This document shows positions 1-8,114 of a stretch of DNA of 64,000 bases, one piece after another. The translations under genes were made by a program, and so were the position numbers. The notes below the pieces were generated by a model. That model was not told the DNA's origin, did not search any database, and saw only the letters and a program-made list of their open reading frames with translations. This stretch comes from an uncultured Massilia sp. GTDB lineage: Bacteria > Pseudomonadota > Gammaproteobacteria > Burkholderiales > Burkholderiaceae_D. Positions within the stretch are counted from its first letter, which is position 1, and the number at the start of each line of letters is the position of its first letter. The stretch covers positions 62,001-126,000 of the forward strand of contig NZ_CAJYEB010000023.1 of the NCBI RefSeq assembly GCF_913773735.1, given 5' to 3'.

Positions 1-434
1 GGCCGAGCCAGTTGTTCGACTTCGCCGCCGGCATCCATCGCGCGGACGCCAGCGACGACGACAAGCTGGAGCGCCTGCAGGAACTCGACGCGCAATACGC
101 CGCCATCGCCGCCGATCCGCGCAGCACGAGCAAGTTCATGTGGGGGCATACCTACCTGCGCTGGAGCAGCTTCTTCGCCCATTCCACCGCCGCGGAACTG
201 GCGCGTTCGCGCGCCCGCGTCTATCTGGTGAGCGGCATGCGCGACGAGGCCGTGCCGATCCTGTCCACCGAGGCGCTGTACGCGCAACTGCGCACGCAGG
301 GACGCGACGTGACCTTCCGGCGTATCCCGGACGTCGGGCACGGCCTGGTGGAGGAAGGGCTGTCGATGGAGGAAACCGGGCAGCGGCTGCAGCGCGAGTA
401 CGACGCCATCATGGCGTGGTTCGAACGGCGCTGA
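1..434 (+). CDS. Alpha/beta hydrolase (serine hydrolase/peptidase type), C-terminal part
   Basis: The reading frame is open from the left edge, so this is the 3' part of a gene whose start lies outside the window; about 143 codons are visible. The visible part looks like the end of an alpha/beta-hydrolase fold. A strand ending in SGMRDEAVP carries the likely acidic residue of the triad, and DVGHGL carries the likely catalytic His. The nucleophile would lie upstream and cannot be seen. Prolyl-oligopeptidase-like or dienelactone-hydrolase-like families are both possible. The gene converges on the glutathione peroxidase gene with a 12-base gap. Confidence 0.6.
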   Translation, partial: PSQLFDFAAGIHRADASDDDKLERLQELDAQYAAIAADPRSTSKFMWGHTYLRWSSFFAHSTAAELARSRARVYLVSGMRDEAVPILSTEALYAQLRTQGRDVTFRRIPDVGHGLVEEGLSMEETGQRLQREYDAIMAWFERR

Positions 435-446
435 AGCCGTCCGGCA

Positions 447-932
447 CTACTGCAGCGCCTTCTCGATATCGTCCGCGATCTCTTCCGGCTTGGTGGTCGG
501 CGCATAGCGGTGGATGACCTTGCCGTCGCGTCCGACCAGGAACTTGGTGAAGTTCCACTTGATGGCCTCCGTTCCCAGCACGCCCGGCGCCGTTTCCTTC
601 AGGTGCTTCCAGAGCGGATGCGCTTGCTCGCCGTTGACGTCGATCTTGGCGAACATGGGGAAGGTGACGCCGTAGTGCTTTTCGCAGAAGGCGCCGATCT
701 CGGCGTCGCTGCCCGGTTCCTGGTGGCCGAACTGGTCGCAGGGGAAGCCCAGCACCTCGAAGCCGGGGCCGCGCGCGTGCAGCTCGCGGTAGACCTTTTC
801 CAGGCCCTGGTATTGCGGCGTGAAGCCGCACTTGCTGGCGGTGTTCACGACCAGCAGGACCTTGCCGCGGTAAGCGCCCAGGTCGACCGGCTGGCCGGCG
901 AGCGAGGTGGCCTGGAAGTCGAATACGTTCAT
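447..932 (-). CDS. Glutathione peroxidase family protein
   Basis: Thiol peroxidase of the glutathione peroxidase family, which reduces hydrogen peroxide and organic hydroperoxides in the cytoplasm. The 161-residue length is normal for bacterial members. The peroxidatic Cys35 lies in NTASKCGFTPQY; LGFPCDQFG (about 61-69) and WNFTKF (about 126-131) are the other signatures and supply the catalytic Gln67 and Trp126. Cys83 is at the position used as resolving Cys by thioredoxin-dependent bacterial members, so thioredoxin rather than glutathione may be the reductant (inference). The ATG has a good GGAGA ribosome site. Upstream in-frame extension overlaps a repeat and was not used. Confidence 0.93.
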   Translation of the reverse strand: MNVFDFQATSLAGQPVDLGAYRGKVLLVVNTASKCGFTPQYQGLEKVYRELHARGPGFEVLGFPCDQFGHQEPGSDAEIGAFCEKHYGVTFPMFAKIDVNGEQAHPLWKHLKETAPGVLGTEAIKWNFTKFLVGRDGKVIHRYAPTTKPEEIADDIEKALQ

Positions 933-1020
933 GGTTGTCTCCTGCAGCGGGATGAATTTCGATGCAAGAGTGTAGAGCAAAGCGGCGATGCGTGCGTTGC
1001 AGGCGTCGCGGCCGAAAACC

Positions 1021-1061
1021 GGGGTCAGAGCCCTTGGAAAGCAAAACCGGGCTCTGACCCC
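1021..1061. repeat. Inverted repeat, GGGGTCAGAGCCC family
   Basis: Two 13-base arms, GGGGTCAGAGCCC and its exact complement, flank a 15-base loop between gpx and pilU. A longer, tandemly doubled version of the same motif lies at 48024-48107. It could form a stem in RNA, and may act as a terminator between the two minus-strand genes, but it lacks a T-run. Confidence 0.8.
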
Positions 1062-1075
1062 TGGCGCACCAGGCG

Positions 1076-2212
1076 TCACACGAGGCCCAGGTGCTGGGTG
1101 CCGGCGGTCAGGTCGCGGTCCTTCGCATGCTTGCTGTTGAGCTTGATGTTCAGGCGCAGGTCGTTGACGGAGTCGGCGTTGCGCAGCGCGTCCTCGTAGG
1201 AGATCTTGTCGGCCTCGTACAGGTCGAACAGGGCCTGGTCGAAGGTCTGCATGCCCAGCTCGCGCGACTTCTTCATGATTTCCTTGATCTCGTGGACCTC
1301 GCCCTTGAAGATCAGGTCCGAGACCAGCGGCGAATTGAGCATGATCTCGATGGCGACCACGCGTCCCTTCGCTTCCTTCTTCGGGACCAGGCGCTGCGAG
1401 ATCAGGCCCTTCAGGTTCAGCGACAGATCCATCAGGAGCTGCTGCCGGCGCTCTTCGGGGAAGAAGTTGATGATGCGGTCGAGTGCCTGGTTGGCGCTGT
1501 TGGCGTGCAGCGTGGCCAGGCACAGGTGGCCGGTCTCGGCGAAGGCGATCGCGTGTTCCATCGTCTCGCGGTCGCGGATCTCGCCGATCTGGATCACGTC
1601 CGGCGCCTGGCGCAGCGAGTTCTTCAGCGCCGCCTCGAAGCTGTCGGTGTCGACGCCGACCTCGCGCTGCGTGATCACGCAGTTCTTGTGCGGATGGACG
1701 AATTCGACCGGGTCCTCGATGGTGATGATGTGGCCGTAGCTGTTCTCGTTGCGGTAGCCGACCATCGCCGCCAGCGTCGTCGACTTGCCCGAGCCGGTGG
1801 CGCCGACCATGATCACCAGGCCGCGCTTGGTCATCACCACGTCCTTCAGCACGTCCGGCAGTTCCAGGTCGTCGAACTTCGGGATCGTCGTCGTGATCAC
1901 GCGCAGCACCATGCCCACGGCGCCCATCTGCATGAAGGCCGAGACGCGGAAGCGTCCCAGGTCGCCCGGGCTGATCGCGAAATTGGCTTCCTTGGTCAGC
2001 TCGAAGCCGGCGGCCTGCTTGTCGTTCATGATGGCGCGCGCCAGGTCGGCCGTGTGCGAGGCGCCGAGGGCCTGGTTCGACACCGGCGTCATGCGGCCGT
2101 CGATCTTGATCGCCGGCGGGAAGCCCGTCGTGATGAACAGGTCGGAGCCGCCCTTGCTCACCATCAGGCGCAGCAGGTCGAACATGAATTTGGAGGCCTG
2201 GTCGCGTTCCAT
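1076..2212 (-). CDS. pilU: Type IV pilus retraction ATPase PilU
   Basis: Cytoplasmic hexameric AAA-type secretion ATPase that assists PilT in pulling back type IV pili. The 378-residue protein has Walker A GATGSGKST at about 137-145, the acid/Walker B stretch IQIGEIRD at 207-214 and the His box TGHLCLATLHA at 227-237. It lacks the AIRNLIRE motif that marks PilT, and has the longer PilU-type C-terminus ending in a low-complexity tail. It follows pilT by 19 bases on the same strand, so the two are probably one transcript, the usual pilTU order. A second PilU-like gene lies at 8115-9302. Confidence 0.93.
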   Translation of the reverse strand: MERDQASKFMFDLLRLMVSKGGSDLFITTGFPPAIKIDGRMTPVSNQALGASHTADLARAIMNDKQAAGFELTKEANFAISPGDLGRFRVSAFMQMGAVGMVLRVITTTIPKFDDLELPDVLKDVVMTKRGLVIMVGATGSGKSTTLAAMVGYRNENSYGHIITIEDPVEFVHPHKNCVITQREVGVDTDSFEAALKNSLRQAPDVIQIGEIRDRETMEHAIAFAETGHLCLATLHANSANQALDRIINFFPEERRQQLLMDLSLNLKGLISQRLVPKKEAKGRVVAIEIMLNSPLVSDLIFKGEVHEIKEIMKKSRELGMQTFDQALFDLYEADKISYEDALRNADSVNDLRLNIKLNSKHAKDRDLTAGTQHLGLV

Positions 2213-2231
2213 CGTGCGTTCTTCCTATGAC

Positions 2232-3275
2232 TTAGCCGGGAAAGTTTTCCGGGATCTTGGCGGCGGCGCGCGCGGCGGCCGAGGAGATGACGTTGCGGCG
2301 CACCAGGTCCGTCAGGTTCTGGTCCAGCGTCTGCATGCCGACGTTCGAGCCGGTCTGGATCGCCGAGTACATCTGGGCGATCTTGGCTTCGCGGATCAGG
2401 TTGCGGATCGCCGGCGTGCCGATCATGATCTCGTGCGCGGCCACGCGGCCGGAACCGTCCTTGGTCTTGAGCAGGGTCTGCGAGATCACGGCCTGCAGCG
2501 ATTCCGACAGCATCGCCCGCACCATCTCCTTTTCCTCGGCCGGGAACACGTCGACGATACGGTCGATGGTCTTGGCGGCCGACGAGGTGTGCAGCGTGCC
2601 GAACACCAGGTGGCCGGTCTCGGCGGCCGACAGCGCCAGGCGGATCGTCTCCAGGTCGCGCAGCTCGCCGACCAGGATCGCGTCCGGGTCTTCGCGCAGC
2701 GCCGAACGCAGCGCGTTGTTGAAGGACAGCGTGTGCGGGCCGACCTCGCGCTGGTTGATCAGGCACTTCTTCGATTCGTGCACGAATTCGATCGGGTCCT
2801 CGATGGTGAGGATGTGGCCGTATTCGTTCTCGTTCAGGTGGTTGACCATCGCGGCCAGCGTGGTCGACTTGCCGGAGCCGGTCGGGCCGGTCACCAGCAC
2901 CAGGCCGCGCGGACGCATGGCCAGTTCGGTGAAGATCTTCGGCGCGTTCAGCTCTTCCAGCGTCAGGATCTTGGACGGGATCGTGCGCATCACGGCGGAC
3001 GCGCCGCGCTCCTGATTGAAGGCGTTCACGCGAAAGCGCGCCAGGCCCGGAATGGCGAACGAGAAGTCGCACTCCAGCATCTCCTCGTACTGCTTGCGCT
3101 GGCCGTCGTTCATGATGTCATAGATCATGCCGTGCACGTCCTTGTGCTCCAGCGGCGGCAGGTTGATGCGGCGCACGTCGCCATGCACGCGGATCATCGG
3201 CGGCAGGCCGGCCGACAGGTGCAGGTCCGACGCCTTGTTCTTCACGGAGAAAGCAAGCAGTTCCGAAATGTCCAT
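2232..3275 (-). CDS. pilT: Type IV pilus retraction ATPase PilT
   Basis: Main motor for type IV pilus retraction (twitching motility, DNA uptake, surface sensing). The protein has 347 residues. Walker A GPTGSGKST is at about 130-138, followed by the Walker B ILVGELRD and the His box ETGHLVFGTLHT. The PilT hallmark AIRNLIREAK near residue 285 separates it from PilU. The start is an ATG with AAGGA eight bases upstream. The gene is divergent from yggS, a very common arrangement in beta-proteobacteria, with a 77-base shared promoter region. Confidence 0.97.
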   Translation of the reverse strand: MDISELLAFSVKNKASDLHLSAGLPPMIRVHGDVRRINLPPLEHKDVHGMIYDIMNDGQRKQYEEMLECDFSFAIPGLARFRVNAFNQERGASAVMRTIPSKILTLEELNAPKIFTELAMRPRGLVLVTGPTGSGKSTTLAAMVNHLNENEYGHILTIEDPIEFVHESKKCLINQREVGPHTLSFNNALRSALREDPDAILVGELRDLETIRLALSAAETGHLVFGTLHTSSAAKTIDRIVDVFPAEEKEMVRAMLSESLQAVISQTLLKTKDGSGRVAAHEIMIGTPAIRNLIREAKIAQMYSAIQTGSNVGMQTLDQNLTDLVRRNVISSAAARAAAKIPENFPG

Positions 3276-3352
3276 TTATAATCCTTGGGCCCTGGCGCAG
3301 CCGTTCCGCCGGGGCGCTTGTAACTGAAAAATATTTCCTACAGAAAACCATT

Positions 3353-4054
3353 ATGTCCACAATCGCCGCGAACTTGCAAGCTGTCGAAGCGACAATCGAG
3401 GCCGCCTGCCTGGCCGCCGGACGGCCGCGTTCGGCGGTCCAATTGCTGGCCGTGTCGAAGACCTTCCCTGCGCAAGCCGTGCTGGAGGCGGCCGCCAGCG
3501 GCCAGCGCGCCTTCGGCGAAAACTACCTGCAGGAGGGCGTCGACAAGATCGCCGCTGTGGCGAAAGCGCGACCGGAACTGCGGCTGGAATGGCATTTCAT
3601 CGGCCCGATCCAGAGCAACAAGACGCGCCCGATCGCGACGCACTTCGACTGGGTGCACACGGTCGACCGCCTCAAGATCGCCCAGCGCCTGGCCGAGCAG
3701 CGCCCGCCCGAGCGCGGCATCCTGAACGTCTGCCTGCAGGTGAACATCAGCGGCGAAGCCAGCAAGAGCGGCGTGCGTCCGGACGAACTGCCGGCGCTCG
3801 CGCAGGCCGTGGCGGCGCTGCCGAACCTGCGCCTGCGCGGCCTGATGGCGATCCCGGAACCGCAGGCCGACCCGGCGCTGCAGCGCGCGCCCTTCGCCCG
3901 CCTGCGCGCGCTGGCGCAGGAACTCGGCAAGGCCGGCATCGCCGTCGACACGCTGTCGATGGGCATGTCGGCCGACATGGGCGCGGCCGTCATGGAAGGC
4001 GCGACCATCGTGCGCGTCGGCAGCGCCATCTTCGGCGCGCGCCATTACGAATGA
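3353..4054 (+). CDS. yggS: Pyridoxal phosphate homeostasis protein (YggS/PROSC family)
   Basis: Cytoplasmic PLP-binding protein with a fold like the N-terminal domain of alanine racemase; it has no known catalytic activity and buffers PLP and amino/keto acid pools. The protein has 233 residues. The PLP lysine is Lys36 in LLAVSKTFP. Other family signatures are FGENYLQE (about 54-61), HFIGPIQSNK (about 81-90) and the phosphate-binding end SMGMSADMGAA. It is followed after 19 bases by proC, its usual partner. Confidence 0.95.
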   Translation: MSTIAANLQAVEATIEAACLAAGRPRSAVQLLAVSKTFPAQAVLEAAASGQRAFGENYLQEGVDKIAAVAKARPELRLEWHFIGPIQSNKTRPIATHFDWVHTVDRLKIAQRLAEQRPPERGILNVCLQVNISGEASKSGVRPDELPALAQAVAALPNLRLRGLMAIPEPQADPALQRAPFARLRALAQELGKAGIAVDTLSMGMSADMGAAVMEGATIVRVGSAIFGARHYE

Positions 4055-4073
4055 ACATAGAACGGGGACTCCC

Positions 4074-4886
4074 ATGAAGATCAGTTTCATCGGCGGCGGC
4101 AACATGGCGACTGCCCTCATCGCGGGCCTGGCCGGCAATGTGGCGCAGGGCGCGGACATCCACGTGGTCGATCCGGAGCCGGAAGCGCTGCAGCGCCTGC
4201 ATGCGGCCTACGGCGTGACGAGCGCGCCGGACATCGGCGCCACCGTCGCGGCCAGCGACGTGATCGTGCTGGCCGTGAAGCCGCAGCAGATGCGCGACGT
4301 CGCCCTCCACCTGCAGTCGCAGCTGTCGGGCGGCCCGCTGCTGCTGTCGATCGCCGCCGGCATCCGCGCCGAAGACCTGTCGCGCTGGCTGGGCGGCTAC
4401 GGCGCCATCGTGCGCACGATGCCGAACACGCCGGCGTTGATCGGGCAGGGCGTCACCGGCATGGTGGCGCTGGCGGGCGTCGGCGCGGCGCAGAAGGAAG
4501 CGGCCGACAGCATCATGCGCGCCGTCGGCCTGACCGTGTGGCTGGACGAGGAAAGCCTGATCGATCCGGTGACGGCGGTGTCGGGCAGCGGTCCCGCCTA
4601 CGTGTTCTACTTCCTCGAGGCGATGCAGCAGGCCGCGCGCGACATGGGCCTGTCGGCGGAGCAGGGCAGGGCGCTGGCCCTGGCCACGTTCACCGGCGCG
4701 GCCCAGCTGGCGGCGCAATCGGACGAGGGCGTGGAAGTGCTGCGCCAGCGCGTGACGTCGAAGGGCGGGACCACGCATGCGGCCATTTCCAGCATGGAGG
4801 CGGCGGGCGTGAAGGAGGCGATCGTCGCGGCCATGAAGGCGGCGGCGGCGCGGGGCAGGGAATTGGGCGAGGAACTGGGGAAGTAA
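4074..4886 (+). CDS. proC: Pyrroline-5-carboxylate reductase
   Basis: Last step of proline synthesis: NAD(P)H-dependent reduction of 1-pyrroline-5-carboxylate to L-proline, in the cytoplasm. The length of 270 residues is the same as in well-studied enzymes. The N-terminal Rossmann motif is FIGGGNMA (5-12); VSGSGPAYVFYFLEA and the family signature around VTSKGGTTHAAI lie in the C-terminal dimerisation domain. It has a good GGGGA ribosome site and sits in an operon with yggS. Confidence 0.96.
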   Translation: MKISFIGGGNMATALIAGLAGNVAQGADIHVVDPEPEALQRLHAAYGVTSAPDIGATVAASDVIVLAVKPQQMRDVALHLQSQLSGGPLLLSIAAGIRAEDLSRWLGGYGAIVRTMPNTPALIGQGVTGMVALAGVGAAQKEAADSIMRAVGLTVWLDEESLIDPVTAVSGSGPAYVFYFLEAMQQAARDMGLSAEQGRALALATFTGAAQLAAQSDEGVEVLRQRVTSKGGTTHAAISSMEAAGVKEAIVAAMKAAAARGRELGEELGK

Positions 4887-4898
4887 GCACCCCTGATA

Positions 4899-4974
4899 CG
4901 TCGCCCCGGCGCAGGCCGGGGCCCAAGTTCGTGGCATGCCTGCAAATTGGACCCCGGCCTGCGCCGGGGCGACG
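4899..4974. repeat. Inverted repeat, GTCGCCCCGGCGCAGGCCGGGGC family
   Basis: Arms of about 24 bases built on CGTCGCCCCGGCGCAGGCC pair with their complement around a variable 26-base centre. Full copies occur at 33298-33383 and, with changes, 45641-45740; single arms or diverged copies at 9324-9348, 17244-17283 and 30450-30490. It lies between the convergent proC and yqjK-like genes and may act as a bidirectional transcript end. Confidence 0.85.
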
Positions 4975-4984
4975 ACCGGCGGCG

Positions 4985-5275
4985 CTAGCGCCTGAACTGG
5001 CGCACGACGCCCAGCACATTGCGCACCATGCCCACGCCGGACATGAGCGCGCCGGCCAGCCCGGCGAGCCGCTTGCGCTTGGCCAGCAGCAGCCCCAGGG
5101 CAGTTGCTGCAGTGCCCAGCACCAGCTTCTTGTTGCCGACGACGAAGCCGGCCACCGGATGGCCGAGCGCGTTCGACGGCCGCAGCGCCAGCAGCGCGTC
5201 GGCCAGGCCGGCGCGCTGTTCGGCGCACTCGGCGACCAGTTGCGCGCGGCGTTGCGCGAGCGAGGGTTTAGTCAT
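4985..5275 (-). CDS. YqjK-like membrane-associated protein
   Basis: Small protein (96 residues from the chosen ATG) that starts with a basic N-terminus rich in Arg, followed by one hydrophobic stretch around KLVLGTAATALGLLLA and a basic tail. It is the third gene of a yqjD-yqjE-yqjK-like set. The ATG at 5275 overlaps the end of the preceding gene by 8 bases; an ATG five codons upstream is possible. Molecular function is unknown. Assignment rests on position and overall layout more than on a strong motif. Confidence 0.6.
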   Translation of the reverse strand: MTKPSLAQRRAQLVAECAEQRAGLADALLALRPSNALGHPVAGFVVGNKKLVLGTAATALGLLLAKRKRLAGLAGALMSGVGMVRNVLGVVRQFRR

Positions 5276-5675
5276 GGTGGGCTCCCGCATTCGCCTCGGC
5301 GGCGCGGATGGCGGCCGCCTGGCGCACGTAGTCGGCGTCCTTGCGCAGTTCGGCCAGCGTGGCCGACAGCAGCGGCGGCTGGGCGTTCAGCGCGGCGCGC
5401 ACCTTCAGCAGGATCGCCGCGGCCACTAGCGCGAACAGGATCGCCATGCCGGCCGTGGCCTGCAGCGGATAGCTGTCCCAGAACAGCAGGATCACGAAGA
5501 ACGCGCCCAGCATGAAGGCCGCCGCCAGCAGGAACGCGGCCAGCAGCGACAGTACGACGTGGCCGAGCAGGCGGCGCGCGTCTTCCTGGAACTCGACGGC
5601 GGCCAGTTCGAGCCGGGTGGCCGCCATGGCCACCACGGTCGACGCCGCGCGGCCCGCGGCCGCGAAGATGGCCAT
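5268..5675 (-). CDS. YqjE-like phage-holin-superfamily membrane protein
   Basis: Inner-membrane protein of 135 residues with two long hydrophobic segments (about 42-68 and 74-92) separated by a short turn, and amphipathic ends. This is the layout of the YqjE family, called phage holin family in many annotations although it is chromosomal and not part of a prophage. It begins one base inside the stop codon of the yqjD-like gene (TAATG) and overlaps the yqjK-like gene by 8 bases, so the three are translationally coupled. Confidence 0.75.
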   Translation of the reverse strand: MAIFAAAGRAASTVVAMAATRLELAAVEFQEDARRLLGHVVLSLLAAFLLAAAFMLGAFFVILLFWDSYPLQATAGMAILFALVAAAILLKVRAALNAQPPLLSATLAELRKDADYVRQAAAIRAAEANAGAHHD

Positions 5676-5995
5676 TATTTACGGGCGATCAGCATGCCGA
5701 TCACGACACCGACGGCGGTGCCCAGGCCGACGGCCTTCCACGGGTTTTCCTTGACGTATTCGTCGGTGGCCTTGGCGGCGACCTTGGTCTTTTCGACGAC
5801 GGCTTCTTCCAGGCGGATGATGTCTTCCTTGGCCTGGACCAGGGTGCGCTCGAACTTGGCCTTGGCCGCCTTGAACTCTTCGCCGGTCATCTGGCCGCTG
5901 TGGCGCAGCCACGATTCGGCGTCGTGGATGACGGTTTTCAGGTCGGACAGCAGTTGGTCGCGTGCGCCGGTCTGGGTCGGGATTTTTTCCATCAT
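5675..5995 (-). CDS. ElaB/YqjD (DUF883) family membrane-anchored ribosome-binding-type protein
   Basis: 106-residue protein with a long charged, helical N-terminal part (about 1-80) and a C-terminal membrane anchor, AVGLGTAVGVVIGMLIARK, preceded by the family motif YVKENPWKAVGLG. E. coli relatives tether ribosomes to the inner membrane in stationary phase. First gene of the trio with the YqjE- and YqjK-like proteins. A GAGAGG ribosome site precedes a double ATG, and either Met could be used. Confidence 0.85.
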   Translation of the reverse strand: MMEKIPTQTGARDQLLSDLKTVIHDAESWLRHSGQMTGEEFKAAKAKFERTLVQAKEDIIRLEEAVVEKTKVAAKATDEYVKENPWKAVGLGTAVGVVIGMLIARK

Positions 5996-6034
5996 GGGGT
6001 GCCTCTCGAGGTGTTTATGGTGTATTGAATAATA

Positions 6035-6889
6035 TTAACCTAATGCATAGTCTAGCGCGACTCCCGCGAACAGTGCCGCACCCAACCAGTTGTTGTGGCG
6101 GAAGGCGGCAAAGCAGCGCATGCGGTCGCGCCCGCGGATCAGCGTGTAGTGGTAGAGCGCCATGCCGGCCGCCACGACGACGCCGCCGACGAACCACCAG
6201 CGCAGGCCCAGCATCCAGCCGCACACCAGGTCGATGCCCAGCGCCACGGCGTAGCACAGCATCACGGCGGCGACGTCGTGGCGGCCGAAGGTGATGGCCG
6301 AGGTGCGGATGCCGATCTTGAGGTCGTCGTCGCGGTCCACCATCGCGTACTCGGTGTCGTAGGCCACGGCCCAGAACACGTTCGCCACCAGCAGCCACCA
6401 GGCCACGGCCGGGACCGCGCCCTGCACGGCGGCGAAGGCCATCGGGATGCCGAAGCCGAACGCGATGCCCAGGTAGGCCTGGGGGATGGCGAAGAAGCGC
6501 TTGAAATAGGGATAGCTGCCGGCCACGATCACGGCGACCACGGACAGCTGCTTGGTCAGCGTGTTCAGCGGCAGGATCAGCAGGAAGGAGACGATGGCCA
6601 GCACGGCGGCCACCATCAGCGCCTCCCAGCCCTTGATGCGGCCGCTGGTCAGCGGGCGGTCGACGGTGCGCTTGACGTGGCGGTCGAAGTCGCGGTCGGC
6701 ATAGTCGTTGATGGCGCAGCCGGCCGAGCGCATCAGGGCGGTGCCGAGCACGAAGATGACGACGTACAGCGGTTCGGGGCGGCCGCCGGAGGCCATCCAC
6801 AATGCCCACAGCGTGGGCCAGAGCAGCAGCAGGATGCCGATCGGCTTGTCGGCCCGGATGAGGCGGAAGTACAGCGCCAGCTTGGTCAT
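6035..6889 (-). CDS. ubiA: 4-hydroxybenzoate polyprenyltransferase
   Basis: Integral inner-membrane enzyme that attaches the polyprenyl tail to 4-hydroxybenzoate, the first membrane step of ubiquinone synthesis. From the ATG at 6889 it has 284 residues and about eight or nine membrane segments. The first Asp-rich Mg-prenyl-diphosphate motif, NDYADRDFD, is at about 61-69; the second, [13 protein letters not shown], is near 177-189. Adjacent to oxyR on the same strand but separated by 145 bases holding GC-rich repeat DNA. Confidence 0.95.
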   Translation of the reverse strand: MTKLALYFRLIRADKPIGILLLLWPTLWALWMASGGRPEPLYVVIFVLGTALMRSAGCAINDYADRDFDRHVKRTVDRPLTSGRIKGWEALMVAAVLAIVSFLLILPLNTLTKQLSVVAVIVAGSYPYFKRFFAIPQAYLGIAFGFGIPMAFAAVQGAVPAVAWWLLVANVFWAVAYDTEYAMVDRDDDLKIGIRTSAITFGRHDVAAVMLCYAVALGIDLVCGWMLGLRWWFVGGVVVAAGMALYHYTLIRGRDRMRCFAAFRHNNWLGAALFAGVALDYALG

Positions 6890-6941
6890 GGAAACTCGGA
6901 AGTGATCTGCAAATCCGAATTGTAGCGTGCCGCCGCGCAAC

Positions 6942-7027
6942 CACGTCGTCCCGGCGCCGGCCGGGGGCGCTCCCGCATGCGCGGACGGCGGCACGCCGTC
7001 GGGGTCCGCCCTGCGCCGGGGCGGGTG
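6942..7027. repeat. Degenerate GC-rich inverted repeat between oxyR and ubiA
   Basis: The ends resemble the GTCGCCCCGGCGCAGGCC repeat family (CGTCGTCCCGGCGCCGG on the left, GCCCTGCGCCGGGGCGG on the right), but the centre is different and the arms pair imperfectly. Probably a decayed or recombined copy. Confidence 0.45.
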
Positions 7028-7034
7028 CGGCGGA

Positions 7035-7979
7035 CTATGCCGCGGCCGGCAGCGTGACCATCTCCACGCCGGGCAGCCGGCACTCGGCCACCGCGTTGAC
7101 CACCGCGTCGATCGCCGCGCGGCGCGTGAAACTCTTGCGCCAGACGATCACCACGCGGCGCGACGGCGCCGGTTCCTGGAACGGGACGAAGGTCAGCATG
7201 CCGTTCGGGTCCTTCATGTCCGGCACCGAGGCGCGCGGCAGGACCGTCAGGCCGATGCCGCTGGCGACCATGTGGCGGATCGTTTCCAGCGACGAGCCCT
7301 CGAAGGTGCGCTGCATGCCGTTGCCGGGGTTCGACGAGAAGCGCGCCATCTCCGGGCAGACTTCCAGCACCTGGTCGCGGAAGCAGTGGCCGGTGCCCAG
7401 CAGCAGCATGGTCTCGCTCTTGAGGTCCTCGGCCGAGATGTCGCGGCGCCTGGCCCAGGCATGGTCCTTGGGCATGGCGACGACGAACGGCTCGTCGTAC
7501 AGCGCCTGCACGGCCATGCCGTGCTCGGGCAGCGGCAGGGCCATGATGGCGGCGTCCAGCTCGCCCTGGCGCAGCATGTCGAGCAGCTTGACGGTGAAGT
7601 TCTCCTGCAGCACCAGCGGCATCTGCGGCACGTTCTCGATCAGGTTCTTCACCAGCGGCGGCAGCAGGTAGGGGCCGATGGTGTAGATCACGCCCAGGCG
7701 CAGCGGGCCGGACAGCGGGTCCTTGTTCTGCTTGGCCAGTTCCTTGATGGCCGCCGTCTGCTCGAGCACGCGCTCGGCCTGGGCCACGATCTGGGCGCCC
7801 AGCGGCGTCACCGACACTTCCGAGCCGCCGCGCTCGAACAGTGTGACGCCGAGCTCGTCCTCCAGCTTCTTGATGGCGACGGACAGCGTGGGCTGCGCCA
7901 CGAAGCAGGATTCGGCGGCATGGCCGAAGTGGCGGGCGCGGGCGACGGCGACGATGTATTTCAGTTCGGTCAGGGTCAT
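7035..7979 (-). CDS. oxyR: Hydrogen-peroxide-sensing LysR-type regulator OxyR
   Basis: Transcription factor that senses peroxide by forming a disulfide. N-terminal LysR helix-turn-helix at about 1-60, LysR substrate domain after it. The redox pair falls at Cys199 and Cys208 within [12 protein letters not shown], the same numbering and spacing as in the well-studied enterobacterial OxyR, which makes the call firm. It has 314 residues from the ATG at 7979. It is divergent from a PilU paralogue, with a 135-base shared promoter region in which OxyR could bind. Confidence 0.95.
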   Translation of the reverse strand: MTLTELKYIVAVARARHFGHAAESCFVAQPTLSVAIKKLEDELGVTLFERGGSEVSVTPLGAQIVAQAERVLEQTAAIKELAKQNKDPLSGPLRLGVIYTIGPYLLPPLVKNLIENVPQMPLVLQENFTVKLLDMLRQGELDAAIMALPLPEHGMAVQALYDEPFVVAMPKDHAWARRRDISAEDLKSETMLLLGTGHCFRDQVLEVCPEMARFSSNPGNGMQRTFEGSSLETIRHMVASGIGLTVLPRASVPDMKDPNGMLTFVPFQEPAPSRRVVIVWRKSFTRRAAIDAVVNAVAECRLPGVEMVTLPAAA

Positions 7980-8065
7980 GGGTCGGGCTGGCTGGGCGTA
8001 TCGCGAACGACACGCCTGCTGATTATTTGGGCAGATACACACTATTTTACAATCAAAGCTGCCGA

Positions 8066-8071
8066 TATAAT
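8066..8071 (+). promoter_or_regulatory. Probable -10 element (TATAAT) for the second pilU gene
   Basis: A perfect TATAAT lies 44 bases before the ATG at 8115, in a locally AT-rich patch. No good -35 is seen at the normal distance (TATTTT or TTTACA with poor spacing), so an activator may be needed. OxyR is transcribed away from the same region. Confidence 0.45.
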
Positions 8072-8114
8072 GGCCGCGCCGGCGACGCCGCCCGGCTTTG
8101 ATAGAGAGTCAACG

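Noticed and set aside
1091..2230. Long open frame antisense to pilU
   Set aside because: Opposite-strand frames stay open because of high GC. The product is rich in Arg/Gly/His with no family pattern; the PilU frame is clear.
5268..5675. Prophage element suggested by the phage-holin name
   Set aside because: YqjE-like proteins are chromosomal; there are no phage genes near it.
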